Origin: UBA3941 sp035647175
GTDB taxonomy: Bacteria; Bacillota; Clostridia; Caldicoprobacterales; UBA3941
Assembly: GCA_035647175.1 (NCBI GenBank)
Contig: DASRNX010000161.1
Location: 1 to 9,312, forward strand
Direction of reading: 5' to 3'
DNA length: 9,312 bases
The position numbers and the translations under genes are program-made. The notes below the pieces were generated by a model that saw only the letters and a program-made list of their open reading frames with translations, was not told the DNA's origin and did no database searches. Of this stretch, positions 1-6,828 are shown piece by piece. Each line of letters begins with the position of its first letter. The first letter of the stretch is position 1.

Positions 1-627
1 CTGTATTTGATTGAGCAAGTTTTAGTGGCGGATTATACAACCAAGACCATCGCAAAAGTGGTTTTATTTGTAGGCATACCATCCGTATATTCGGCACTTA
101 TGAAAAATTCCAGTATTAGGGGAATTATAAGGCTTATAAAAGTTGAAATAAATACACTAAAATATGGCTTAACCCTCGGTCTGATTTCCTTTGCATCTAT
201 ATTTGCAGGCTATTTTGTACTGGGAAAATATATTGATTTTAACGGTATTGTACAGGAATTAGGGTCTATGTCCGGGATAACGGCATCAAATTTTATTTTC
301 ACAGGACTATATATAACCTTTGGTAATTCATTCCTGGAAGAATTCTTCTTCAGGGGATTTATATTTCTGAATCTCTTTTATAGGGGATCTAAAAAGTTTG
401 CTTATATTTATTCTTCATTATTGTTTGGGATATACCATATAGCGATTTTTAAAACATGGTCTAGTCCTGCCCTAACGGCTTTAGCCCTTTTAGGCCTGGT
501 CAGCGTGGGCATGGTTTTTAACCGGCTTGATACCAAAACCGGGAACTTTATGAATTCATGGCTGGTACATATTTTAGCGGATAGCGCCATAATAATAATT
601 GGCATGAAAATGTTTAATATAATCTGA
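1..627 (+). CDS. CPBP-family intramembrane glutamic endopeptidase, 5' end outside window
   Basis: This is a polytopic membrane protein of the CPBP (CAAX protease/bacteriocin-processing, 'Abi') family, which cleaves substrates within the membrane. The three family motifs are visible: EEFFFRG encoded at 337-357 (EExxxR, with the catalytic glutamate pair), a FGIYH motif with its histidine at 436-438, and HILAD at 568-582 (HxxxN/D-type, with Asp in the usual Asn position). About five to six hydrophobic segments surround them. The frame is open from base 1, and the TTG at 7 has no ribosome binding site before it. The true start is therefore probably upstream of the window. The visible part is about 208 codons, somewhat shorter than usual full-length members, which fits a missing N-terminus. 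The substrate is unknown; relatives act in bacteriocin self-immunity, pheromone processing or envelope protein processing. The transpeptidase gene follows 98 bp downstream on the same strand, so co-transcription is possible. Confidence 0.85.
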   Translation: MYLIEQVLVADYTTKTIAKVVLFVGIPSVYSALMKNSSIRGIIRLIKVEINTLKYGLTLGLISFASIFAGYFVLGKYIDFNGIVQELGSMSGITASNFIFTGLYITFGNSFLEEFFFRGFIFLNLFYRGSKKFAYIYSSLLFGIYHIAIFKTWSSPALTALALLGLVSVGMVFNRLDTKTGNFMNSWLVHILADSAIIIIGMKMFNII

Positions 628-691
628 TTAATGGTATAGTTATGATAATCTTGGGCAATTTGGGGGAATCCTCCTTAGAATAATAGTATAA

Positions 692-706
692 AGGGCAATA
701 CGCCCT
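692..706 (+). other. Small hairpin in the transpeptidase leader
   Basis: AGGGC and GCCCT form a perfect 5-bp stem around a 5-base loop. It lies a few bases upstream of the AAGGGTGGT ribosome binding region of the next gene. No T-run follows, so it is not a convincing terminator of the upstream protease gene. It could be a leader structure or chance. Confidence 0.25.
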
Positions 707-725
707 GTGAAAAGGGTGGTTCGAT

Positions 726-2141
726 ATGAACAACAATTCATTAAGCAAAAATAATACCAGGTTAATAACAACGAAAAAGAAGCTGCTATTTATAACGGCC
801 GGACTTTTCATTCTGTGCATAATATCATATACATCCATAAGCCTTTATTATAATACCCATTTTTATATAAATACCGTCATCAATGGAGTAGACACCTCTA
901 ATATGACAGTGGAACAGGCAGAAGAGGCGATACAGGAACAATTTAAAAACTATTCCCTTAGCCTTAATGGACGTAACGATTTAACCGAACAAATCCAGGG
1001 CAGGGATTTTAATATATACGCAAAATTTGATGGGAGCTTGGATGAATTACTGGATACACAAAATAGTTTTATGTGGGTGGGTGCATTGTTTAAAACCCCG
1101 AAGATGGAGATCAAGACCAGACCGGAATATGATGCGGATCTATTGAGGGAAGTAGTATCCAATCTTGCCTACTTTCAAGAAGAAAATATGATAAAACCCG
1201 TCAACGCCTATATATCTGAGTACGATAAGAATAAGGGTTACGAGATAATTCCTGAGGTCTTCGGAGCGTGGCCAGATTTTGATATATTGTTTGGGGCAGT
1301 GAAGGCGGCCATAGCCAATCTGGAGCCTACGATATCATTGGAGGATATCGGTTGTTATAAAAAGCCTGAAATCATTTCCGAATCCCATAATCTGGTCAGG
1401 GTGACAAACGAATTAAATAAAATTGCAGGAGCGGAGATAGTCTACGAGTTTGGCAGGGATACGGAAATTTTAGACGGAACCTTAATAAGCGAGTGGCTCT
1501 CCGTTTCAGAAGACGACAATGTGATTTTGGATGAAACCGGTGTGAAAGAATATGTGGACTATATAGGGAAAACATATAATTCCTTCGGAAGAACACGGAC
1601 CTTTAAGACCTCCTATGGCACTACCATAAAGGTCAAAGGCGGAGATTACGGCTGGTGGCTGAATAGACCCCTGGAGGTCTCTGAACTTATAGAATTACTC
1701 CTTGCCGGAGAAAAGGCAAAGAAGGAGCCGGCTTATTTTCAGACCGCACAGCAATACGGTCCGGATGATGTAGGGGATACCTACGTGGAGGTTAACTTAA
1801 AAGCCCAACACCTATTTTTCTATAAAAACGGCAAACTGATCGTGGAGACGGACTTTGTGTCAGGAAATCTTGCCAAGGGGTATGGCACCCCGCCGGGTAC
1901 CTATCCGGTTCAGTACAAGGAAAGAAACGCTACCTTAAAGGGGGAGGACTACACCACCCCGGTGGATTATTGGATGCCCTTCAACCGGGGCATCGGCTTT
2001 CATGATGCTACCTGGCGAAACAAGTTCGGGGGAGATATATATAAGACCAAGGGTTCCCATGGATGTATCAATATGCCCCCAAAGGCAGCAAAAAAAATGT
2101 TTGAACATATAAAGCGGGGCGTAGCCGTCATAGTATACTAG
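726..2141 (+). CDS. Membrane-anchored L,D-transpeptidase (YkuD domain) with peptidoglycan-binding region
   Basis: This 471-aa protein is predicted to cross-link peptidoglycan stem peptides (3-3 type) or attach proteins to them outside the membrane. A short basic cytoplasmic tail is followed by one membrane helix at residues 19-41. Residues about 50-290 resemble the PG_binding_4-type (YoaR-like) region usual in clostridial family members, including a VNGVDTSNMTVEQA stretch at 51-65. The YkuD catalytic domain spans about 352-471. It has GFHD with H426 and SHGCINMP with S444, H445, G446 and nucleophile C447, so the active site looks intact. The ATG at 726 follows AAGGGTGGT at a suitable distance. 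The C-terminus (VAVIVY) is the usual YkuD ending. L,D-transpeptidases resist most penicillins, which is notable beside a BlaI/M56 pair, but no BlaI-like operator was seen upstream. No strong terminator was found in the 81 bp to the convergent gene. Family assignment is secure; the exact physiological role is not. Confidence 0.95.
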   Translation: MNNNSLSKNNTRLITTKKKLLFITAGLFILCIISYTSISLYYNTHFYINTVINGVDTSNMTVEQAEEAIQEQFKNYSLSLNGRNDLTEQIQGRDFNIYAKFDGSLDELLDTQNSFMWVGALFKTPKMEIKTRPEYDADLLREVVSNLAYFQEENMIKPVNAYISEYDKNKGYEIIPEVFGAWPDFDILFGAVKAAIANLEPTISLEDIGCYKKPEIISESHNLVRVTNELNKIAGAEIVYEFGRDTEILDGTLISEWLSVSEDDNVILDETGVKEYVDYIGKTYNSFGRTRTFKTSYGTTIKVKGGDYGWWLNRPLEVSELIELLLAGEKAKKEPAYFQTAQQYGPDDVGDTYVEVNLKAQHLFFYKNGKLIVETDFVSGNLAKGYGTPPGTYPVQYKERNATLKGEDYTTPVDYWMPFNRGIGFHDATWRNKFGGDIYKTKGSHGCINMPPKAAKKMFEHIKRGVAVIVY

Positions 2142-2222
2142 GCACCAAAGATGCCAAGGGGATGTTTCGGATGTCGTAAACGTTGACCTCAATTCATATG
2201 TTGCGGAAAATACATTTTTTAA

Positions 2223-4415
2223 TTACATCTCAAGTGGCGGCGAATACAGCCTACCATTTGCGCCTATGTATACCTCACCTGTGAGTGCGTTAACAAGGAT
2301 ATCCATGGAAAAACAATCGGAATCAGGGTGGGGGAAGGGAAATATGATAAATTCCCATGTGGGAACGAATACATCCCCTTTGTTTGAAAATACATTTGAA
2401 AGAATTGGATTTACAGATACTATTTCCTGCCTATTTGAGAATATGGCCATGCCAGGTGGGTTAGTACTCCATAATTCGCGATTGCTTCGGACATAATTTA
2501 TACAGTGGAGGGCTTCATCGGCCCTAAGGAGAAAATCCGGATTTTCCCCGTCTATCTTAGACAGCAAATGTTTTCTTAAGGACAAGGACAGAGGTCTGTC
2601 ATTGTTTCCCAAAAAGCTTATGTACAACCCGTCGTTATATACTCGTAATCCATCAACCCAATGGTCCCAGCAGACCGCCGTTACGTCAGGGATTTGGACA
2701 TCACCTTCAAGATTGGATCTATAATACTCCATTAGGACTTTATGTACCCTTGGCACATCCACTATATAGTCGGCTGTTTCTGGAATACGGGATGCAAAAT
2801 TCTTGGCAATGGAAATGAATTCATTATCGCTTCTTTTAAGGGAATCCTGCCCGGGGAGGGGAGACAAAGCGGGGTTGTCCAAGAACGCATTATCGTATCC
2901 TAAGTATTCCATATTCAATGGATCGCGGCCGTCTATTCTAATACTTTCTCTATATGAGCCATAATGGGCCCCTGCCGTGTCCGATACAAAGGCTAGAATA
3001 TTGGGATTAAGGTTCAGGCTGGATTCGGAATACATTTGGGTTACGTTGTCCCATAGCTCATGGGCAGTATGCTCAGCTGTTTGGATGTTGGCCCTAACAT
3101 CTACCGGCTCCACTTTATATATTTGACCCTTGCTGTCCGGATAGAGAAGGGGAGATTTATCGGGGAGTTCAAACATGGGCATCTTGCTCTCAATGTTTAT
3201 AGGCTTAAGCCTGAGGCTGTTGTCGCTACCTGAAAGGTAGGTGGTTAAATTAGGAATATCGTCCATGGGGTATCCGTTATCATCCGTTTTCGAACCCTCC
3301 TCCTGCAGGATAAAATCCTTGGCTGATGGATTGGTATCGCCATCTGGCACCTCCGGTCCCAGACTAAAGGCACAGCCGGTCAGGGCTATCGCCAGGATTA
3401 AGGCAAGGATATTAGTGGCAAGGGAACGGGGACGATAGGTCTTTATGCCCAGGATCCTCTCTTTCAGGTTATTCTTTGGATAATAAAGGGAGGCTGCCAA
3501 CCTTCCCGCGGATATCCCGGATTCATGGGATTGGCTTATAAGAACTTCCCCATACTCCATACGTTGCCGTGCTAACATATTCCTTATGACTTCCTCATCG
3601 CAGGCCAATTCGCAGGCATCTTCTACAGACTTTCGAATGATAATCATAAAAGGATTAAACCAATGGAGGGACGCGACAAGATGGACAAGCCATTTATAGA
3701 CAAGATCCCCTCTCCTATAGTGTATAATCTCATGACGCAGGATATGTTTTAATTCAATTTCACTTTCTTCGTATCTCCCCTGAGGGATGACGATATAGGG
3801 CTTGATGATCCCAATTTGCATGGGCGTTTTGGCATATTTGCTGCAAATAAGCCCCAGGTTTCTAAAATTATGTAGGGAGCGAAATATATCATTTATCCGT
3901 TTAGGGGGAACATTGCCTGTTTGTATAGTCTTTTTAGTAAATAGAAGATAGGATATAAAAGAGTAGGAAAAGGTGATCAGAGCCCCCATGAGCCATATAA
4001 AAAAGATGAAAGCCCTGCTGCTATTTACCCATGGGATTTTATTTGGTGTTATGTCCATGGGCTCGTTACTTATGCTCTGGGAAGCCGGAGAATAGGATGG
4101 CCGGATATTTTCCATATCGGTGGATATTTCCTCGCCATGGGGATAGGCGCCGGGATATTGGCTATTCCCATGAAAATCGTTATTTACTTGGGTTAGGGCA
4201 TAAAATCCGGAGGAGGTTGTCCTAAAGAGCCCATCCCATAAACCAAAGGGTATCACAAGGCGCAAGAGCACCAGTATCCATACATAGTACATGAATGTTT
4301 TAGAGACTGCCTGCTTAACTACGACTTTTAGCGATATTATTATCAGAGCCAAAATGGTTCCGGAAACCGATAATGAGAGCATCATAGGCACGAAACGAGA
4401 TATAATTCTATCCAT
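2223..4415 (-). CDS. M56-family BlaR1/MecR1-like sensor metalloprotease with atypical extracellular domain
   Basis: This 730-aa protein is predicted to be a transmembrane sensor that inactivates the partner BlaI-type repressor by a cytoplasmic zinc protease. Membrane helices lie at about residues 13-35, 41-60, 134-158 and 333-350. The protease motif HEIIH (228-232) and the downstream ELACDEE (269-275) give the zinc ligands and catalytic glutamate of the M56 family. Residues 351-730 form the outer domain. In place of the BlaR1 penicillin-binding domain there is a mixed region that ends in a PepSY/YycI-like stretch: PTWEF (685-689) followed by VNALTGEV (708-715). SxxK tetrads occur (SIAK 535-538, SLRK 612-615) and STN at 650-652, but no K[ST]G box follows. 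The last helix ends in LTGC, which resembles a lipobox. The start is supported by GGGGAGGAT, which lies within the end of the repressor gene; only 3 bp separate that gene's stop from this ATG, so translation is probably coupled. The inducing signal is unknown. Confidence 0.9.
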   Translation of the reverse strand: MDRIISRFVPMMLSLSVSGTILALIIISLKVVVKQAVSKTFMYYVWILVLLRLVIPFGLWDGLFRTTSSGFYALTQVNNDFHGNSQYPGAYPHGEEISTDMENIRPSYSPASQSISNEPMDITPNKIPWVNSSRAFIFFIWLMGALITFSYSFISYLLFTKKTIQTGNVPPKRINDIFRSLHNFRNLGLICSKYAKTPMQIGIIKPYIVIPQGRYEESEIELKHILRHEIIHYRRGDLVYKWLVHLVASLHWFNPFMIIIRKSVEDACELACDEEVIRNMLARQRMEYGEVLISQSHESGISAGRLAASLYYPKNNLKERILGIKTYRPRSLATNILALILAIALTGCAFSLGPEVPDGDTNPSAKDFILQEEGSKTDDNGYPMDDIPNLTTYLSGSDNSLRLKPINIESKMPMFELPDKSPLLYPDSKGQIYKVEPVDVRANIQTAEHTAHELWDNVTQMYSESSLNLNPNILAFVSDTAGAHYGSYRESIRIDGRDPLNMEYLGYDNAFLDNPALSPLPGQDSLKRSDNEFISIAKNFASRIPETADYIVDVPRVHKVLMEYYRSNLEGDVQIPDVTAVCWDHWVDGLRVYNDGLYISFLGNNDRPLSLSLRKHLLSKIDGENPDFLLRADEALHCINYVRSNRELWSTNPPGMAIFSNRQEIVSVNPILSNVFSNKGDVFVPTWEFIIFPFPHPDSDCFSMDILVNALTGEVYIGANGRLYSPPLEM

Positions 4416-4418
4416 GAT

Positions 4419-4784
4419 TTAATCCTCCCCGTGGAGCAGTTTTCGGAGTTCGTCTATGTCAGCCTTGGCCAGGGTATCATTTTTTACTAGAGTGGCGATA
4501 AGGTTTGCAGCCTTTCCATTGTATAGCTTATCAATTAAGGACTGGGTAGTATGGTCGCTATATTCTTCCTGGCTTATTAGAGGTCTATAGTAATACACAT
4601 CCTCTTTTTTTTGTGATACAGCGCCTTTTTCACAGAGCCTATAGAGTAGGGTCTTGATGGTAGATGGGCTCCACCCATTGTTCCTTTGAACATATTTGCG
4701 TATATCTGAAAATGTCAGCGGGTTTTCATAATCCCACAGGGCTTTCATTATTTCAAATTCAGATTCGGTAATCTTGTCGATCAA
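4419..4784 (-). CDS. BlaI/MecI-family transcriptional repressor
   Basis: This 121-aa protein matches the family in length and layout. The N-terminal winged helix (residues about 3-72) begins with ITESEFEIMKALW (5-17), has the recognition-helix region WSPSTIKTLLYRL (38-50), and ends in the wing VYYYRPLIS (63-71). A C-terminal dimerisation helix bundle covers about 74-118. Family members bind ACA-NN-TGT dyads as dimers and are cleaved after their M56 partner is activated. The start is TTG at 4784-4782, which places the conserved N-terminus correctly; AAAGGA lies about 10 bases upstream, and the frame closes at a stop just beyond. The aligned position of the staphylococcal BlaI Asn-Phe cleavage pair appears here as T97-L98. 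The gene probably represses its own operon, because an operator-like dyad lies just downstream of its predicted promoter, and probably also the divergent operon. Confidence 0.93.
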   Translation of the reverse strand: MIDKITESEFEIMKALWDYENPLTFSDIRKYVQRNNGWSPSTIKTLLYRLCEKGAVSQKKEDVYYYRPLISQEEYSDHTTQSLIDKLYNGKAANLIATLVKNDTLAKADIDELRKLLHGED

Positions 4785-4946
4785 ATCACTTTCATCCTTT
4801 CTGTGTATAGCTTATTGTATATAAAAAGCTTTGAAAAACGATGCCCAATTATCAAGGTAATAATCCCAATCCTGTGGGTTGTCTGCACCCTGGACGGTTA
4901 GTCGTCTATGATAATATGTAGCCCGATACAGAATTTAGATATATAA

Positions 4947-4962
4947 CGTGACAAATGTAGCA
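4947..4962 (-). promoter_or_regulatory. BlaI-like operator in the repressor promoter
   Basis: On the plus strand the site reads cGTGACAAATGTagca. It has the ACA-NN-TGT dyad typical of BlaI/MecI operators and an 11-base core identical to the second site at 5270-5280. The outer right arm is degenerate, so it should be the weaker of the two. It starts about 10 bases downstream of the predicted -10 box of the minus-strand promoter, where a bound repressor would block initiation or early elongation. Assignment to this repressor is by family consensus and position. Confidence 0.6.
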
Positions 4963-4971
4963 TGTACTTAT

Positions 4972-5000
4972 ATAATATTTTATATATTGCCCTATGTCAA
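4972..5000 (-). promoter_or_regulatory. Sigma-A-type promoter of the repressor/M56 operon
   Basis: Read on the minus strand, there is a perfect TTGACA (-35) at 5000-4995, a 17-base spacer, and TATTAT (-10, five of six consensus) at 4977-4972. Transcription would start near 4965 and run into the repressor gene at 4784. The operator-like dyad at 4947-4962 lies over the first transcribed bases. Confidence 0.65.
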
Positions 5001-5073
5001 CCCTAAGATCTGAGAGTTTTTTCTGTTGAATGGATTTATTTTGCGTACCATAAAATGAATGATTTAATCCCAT

Positions 5074-5105
5074 AGGAATTTGGGAATTTGGGAATTTGGG
5101 AATTT
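5074..5105 (+). repeat. 8-bp tandem repeat, GGGAATTT x 4
   Basis: Four consecutive 8-base units are present: the first is imperfect (AGGAATTT) and three are perfect GGGAATTT. Such a non-coding array can vary in copy number by slipped-strand mispairing. It lies about 130 bp upstream of the predicted lipoprotein promoter and outside both operators. Confidence 0.85.
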
Positions 5106-5113
5106 GAGTTTTC

Positions 5114-5144
5114 CGTATTATACCTTAAATTAGCGGATAATACG
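5114..5144. repeat. Inverted repeat, 8-bp arms
   Basis: CGTATTAT at 5114-5121 and ATAATACG at 5137-5144 are perfect reverse complements separated by 15 bases. No T-run follows. It could be a protein-binding dyad or a cruciform; its function is unknown. Confidence 0.6.
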
Positions 5145-5156
5145 CTTTGGGAATCC

Positions 5157-5191
5157 CACCAATCAATAGATATAAAAACCTCCTATTGGTG
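5157..5191. repeat. Inverted repeat, 7-bp arms
   Basis: CACCAAT at 5157-5163 and ATTGGTG at 5185-5191 are perfect reverse complements around a 21-base spacer. The site is about 40 bp upstream of the -35 box of the lipoprotein promoter. It lacks a T-run, so it is not a terminator. A regulator-binding role is possible but unsupported. Confidence 0.45.
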
Positions 5192-5231
5192 CATCAATAT
5201 TTAATAAATGGGATTTTAAAACAAATTAATG

Positions 5232-5261
5232 TTGACAAGCCAGAAGATAATATGGTAGGAT
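5232..5261 (+). promoter_or_regulatory. Sigma-A-type promoter of the lipoprotein/ABC operon
   Basis: A perfect TTGACA (-35) at 5232-5237 is followed, after 18 bases, by TAGGAT (-10, four of six consensus) at 5256-5261. The start of transcription would be near 5268, right at the edge of the operator. The weak -10 and perfect -35 suit a repressible promoter. Confidence 0.6.
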
Positions 5262-5268
5262 ATCCATA

Positions 5269-5284
5269 GGTGACAAATGTCACC
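5269..5284 (+). promoter_or_regulatory. BlaI-like operator of the lipoprotein/ABC operon (perfect dyad)
   Basis: GGTGACA-AA-TGTCACC is a perfect palindrome with 7-bp arms and a 2-base centre. It begins 7 bases after the -10 box. The ACA-NN-TGT centre fits the BlaI/MecI family consensus. Twelve of 16 positions match the site in the repressor's own promoter, including an 11-base identical core. The bound repressor would cover the transcription start of the lipoprotein/ABC operon. Confidence 0.7.
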
Positions 5285-5303
5285 CGAGATAGAACTTTAT
5301 CAT

Positions 5304-5309
5304 GGAGGG
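5304..5309 (+). promoter_or_regulatory. Ribosome binding site that fixes the lipoprotein start
   Basis: GGAGGG lies 7 bases before the ATG at 5317. The in-frame ATG at 5302 overlaps this site and has no such sequence of its own, so 5317 is the better start. Confidence 0.75.
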
Positions 5310-5316
5310 ATTGGGT

Positions 5317-6726
5317 ATGATTAAATTCAGAAGCCATACTAAGGCTAGGTTATTTCTTGTGCTTTTTACGATATCCATTTTGCTGGCTGCCTGCGGCGGG
5401 GAAGGCGTTGATATGGGGGATAAGTATGTACACGGCCAGGATTCACAGTTTTTTTATAGCCCCGTTTTTGAAGAAGGCCCATATCTGGCCACTACCGAAG
5501 ACGGTTACTATTTTGTGATTAACGCCTTTGTCTATTTTATTGATAAGGAGACCTTAAAAGCCGTACCCCTATGCAATAAACCCAATTGTAAGCATGACAG
5601 CGATGAATGTAATGCCGCCTTTCATACCTATGATAACTTTCTCAGCTTCTATAAGGGAAGCCTCTATGTTAAAGGGGAAGCCTCGGATAAGGAGGAAAGG
5701 GCGCTAAAGAATTACATATACCAGGTTTCCCTCGATGGCAGCGAAAGAAAGACAGTGCTGGAGTATAAAGACGGGTTTCAGTTCGGGGAACCAAAAACCA
5801 TTCATAGAGGATACATATATTTCGAAAATATAACCCCCTTTATATGGGAGAGCATTAATGTAGGCGCCTCAATATCAAGATACGACTTAAAGGATCCCAG
5901 TGAAAGGGAGATCCTATTCGAATCGGATTTGGAGGATGCCAATGTCAGGCTCGGCAGTATATACGGAAATTATCTGTACTTTTATGAATTGGGTTACAGG
6001 GGCGAGGAAAACATTTCAAGATCCATGATATATAACCTCGAGACAGGGGAGATAAAAGAAATGGGTAATCTTGGGGATGACAAGATTCACCCACATTTTT
6101 CAACGATCTTTGGCGGAAAGCTAATGTATTTAGGGGCTCTTTATATCACTGACTATGATGATTATGATGTGGTAGAGGAGCTTGGGGGCAAGGACGCATA
6201 TCTTAAGGCCAAAAACTTAACTACTATACCCTTATACGAAGCGGATTTATGGGGAGAAAACCCAAAGAAGGTCATGGATATAAATATCATTAATTCCAAT
6301 TCTGATATAATAGCCGATTCTGATTACGTCTATGAGTATAGCTATAATTATTACCGCTTTCTCGAAAGACGCTGGTTGCAGGAGGAAGGCAGCGAAGCAG
6401 ATCCAAATGAGTGCCTAAAAAATCGATACTTAAAGGTCATGGATAAGGATTTCAATGAGGTTGCCATGGTGGATATAGGGTCTTTAAACCTACCGGGGAA
6501 TTATCTTCAGATATATCTAACCCAAGGTGAACATATCTTCTTAAAGGCATTTGACAGAGGCAATGTGGACGATACGGATTATGCCGATGGTTTGAATGAT
6601 GGTGATGAGGTCCTCTATGTTATAGATAAAAAGGATTTTGGGAAAGAAAAGGTCGAAGTTAGAGAAATCTTAAGAAGACAAATTCAGGACATGGGATGGT
6701 CCATTGATTATAATGAACTGCCCTAG
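5317..6726 (+). CDS. Lipoprotein with Cys/His cluster, probable beta-propeller fold (DUF5050-like)
   Basis: This 469-aa exported protein is predicted to be anchored to the outer face of the membrane. Residues 1-25 form a signal peptide (basic start, then a hydrophobic core), ending in the lipobox LAAC with lipidated C26. Next comes a short motif PLCNKPNC-K-H-x4-C (C86, C91, H93, C98), which recurs in clostridial lipoproteins of this type and may bind a metal or form disulphides. The remainder repeats patterns such as DGYYFV, GYIYFEN, GNYLYFYE and SDYVYEY. These are short beta-strand pairs typical of propeller-like or TolB-like proteins. A start at 5302 would add five residues, but the GGAGGG site favours 5317. 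It is first in a probable operon with the ABC-2 permease and ATPase genes. Its promoter carries a perfect BlaI-like operator. It may be the binding or accessory protein of the transporter; the ligand is unknown. Family naming rests on pattern memory, not a search. Confidence 0.8.
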   Translation: MIKFRSHTKARLFLVLFTISILLAACGGEGVDMGDKYVHGQDSQFFYSPVFEEGPYLATTEDGYYFVINAFVYFIDKETLKAVPLCNKPNCKHDSDECNAAFHTYDNFLSFYKGSLYVKGEASDKEERALKNYIYQVSLDGSERKTVLEYKDGFQFGEPKTIHRGYIYFENITPFIWESINVGASISRYDLKDPSEREILFESDLEDANVRLGSIYGNYLYFYELGYRGEENISRSMIYNLETGEIKEMGNLGDDKIHPHFSTIFGGKLMYLGALYITDYDDYDVVEELGGKDAYLKAKNLTTIPLYEADLWGENPKKVMDINIINSNSDIIADSDYVYEYSYNYYRFLERRWLQEEGSEADPNECLKNRYLKVMDKDFNEVAMVDIGSLNLPGNYLQIYLTQGEHIFLKAFDRGNVDDTDYADGLNDGDEVLYVIDKKDFGKEKVEVREILRRQIQDMGWSIDYNELP

Positions 6727-6828
6727 TCCGGCATTTGAATAAAACCCAAAATCTAAGGGTGAAACATAAGGACAAGGGTTTGCATAGCTATAGATAAACA
6801 ACTTCAATTCTATAATAAAAACCCGGAA

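Larger units (their letters stand above)
4785..5316. other. Divergent intergenic regulatory region
   Basis: This 532-bp stretch separates the repressor gene (-) from the lipoprotein gene (+). I see no credible coding sequence in it. It holds a promoter for each direction, a BlaI-like operator next to each, an 8-bp tandem repeat and two inverted repeats, all listed separately. The repressor leader, from the predicted transcription start near 4965 to 4785, is about 180 nt. It shows only weak hairpins, such as GGGT/ACCC around 4877-4891, and no recognisable riboswitch. Confidence 0.7.

Noticed and set aside
662..674. GGGGG-AAT-CCTCC hairpin as terminator of the CPBP gene
   Set aside because: The stem is short with a G-T pair, and no T-run follows.
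651..689. Promoter before the transpeptidase (TTGGGC/TTGGGG with TAGTAT)
   Set aside because: Both boxes match the consensus poorly, so I do not call it, although some promoter may exist here.
2142..2222. Bidirectional terminator between the convergent genes
   Set aside because: Only a 4-bp GGCA/TGCC stem and an isolated T-run near 2215 are present, and they are not adjacent.
2142..2265. Stop-free protein-like reading (+ strand) just after the transpeptidase stop, suggesting a frameshifted tail or small gene
   Set aside because: The transpeptidase already ends in a normal YkuD C-terminus, the reading has no start or ribosome binding site, and it runs into the opposite strand of the M56 gene.
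5302..5316. Upstream ATG start for the lipoprotein
   Set aside because: It overlaps the GGAGGG site that serves the ATG at 5317 and has no ribosome binding site of its own.
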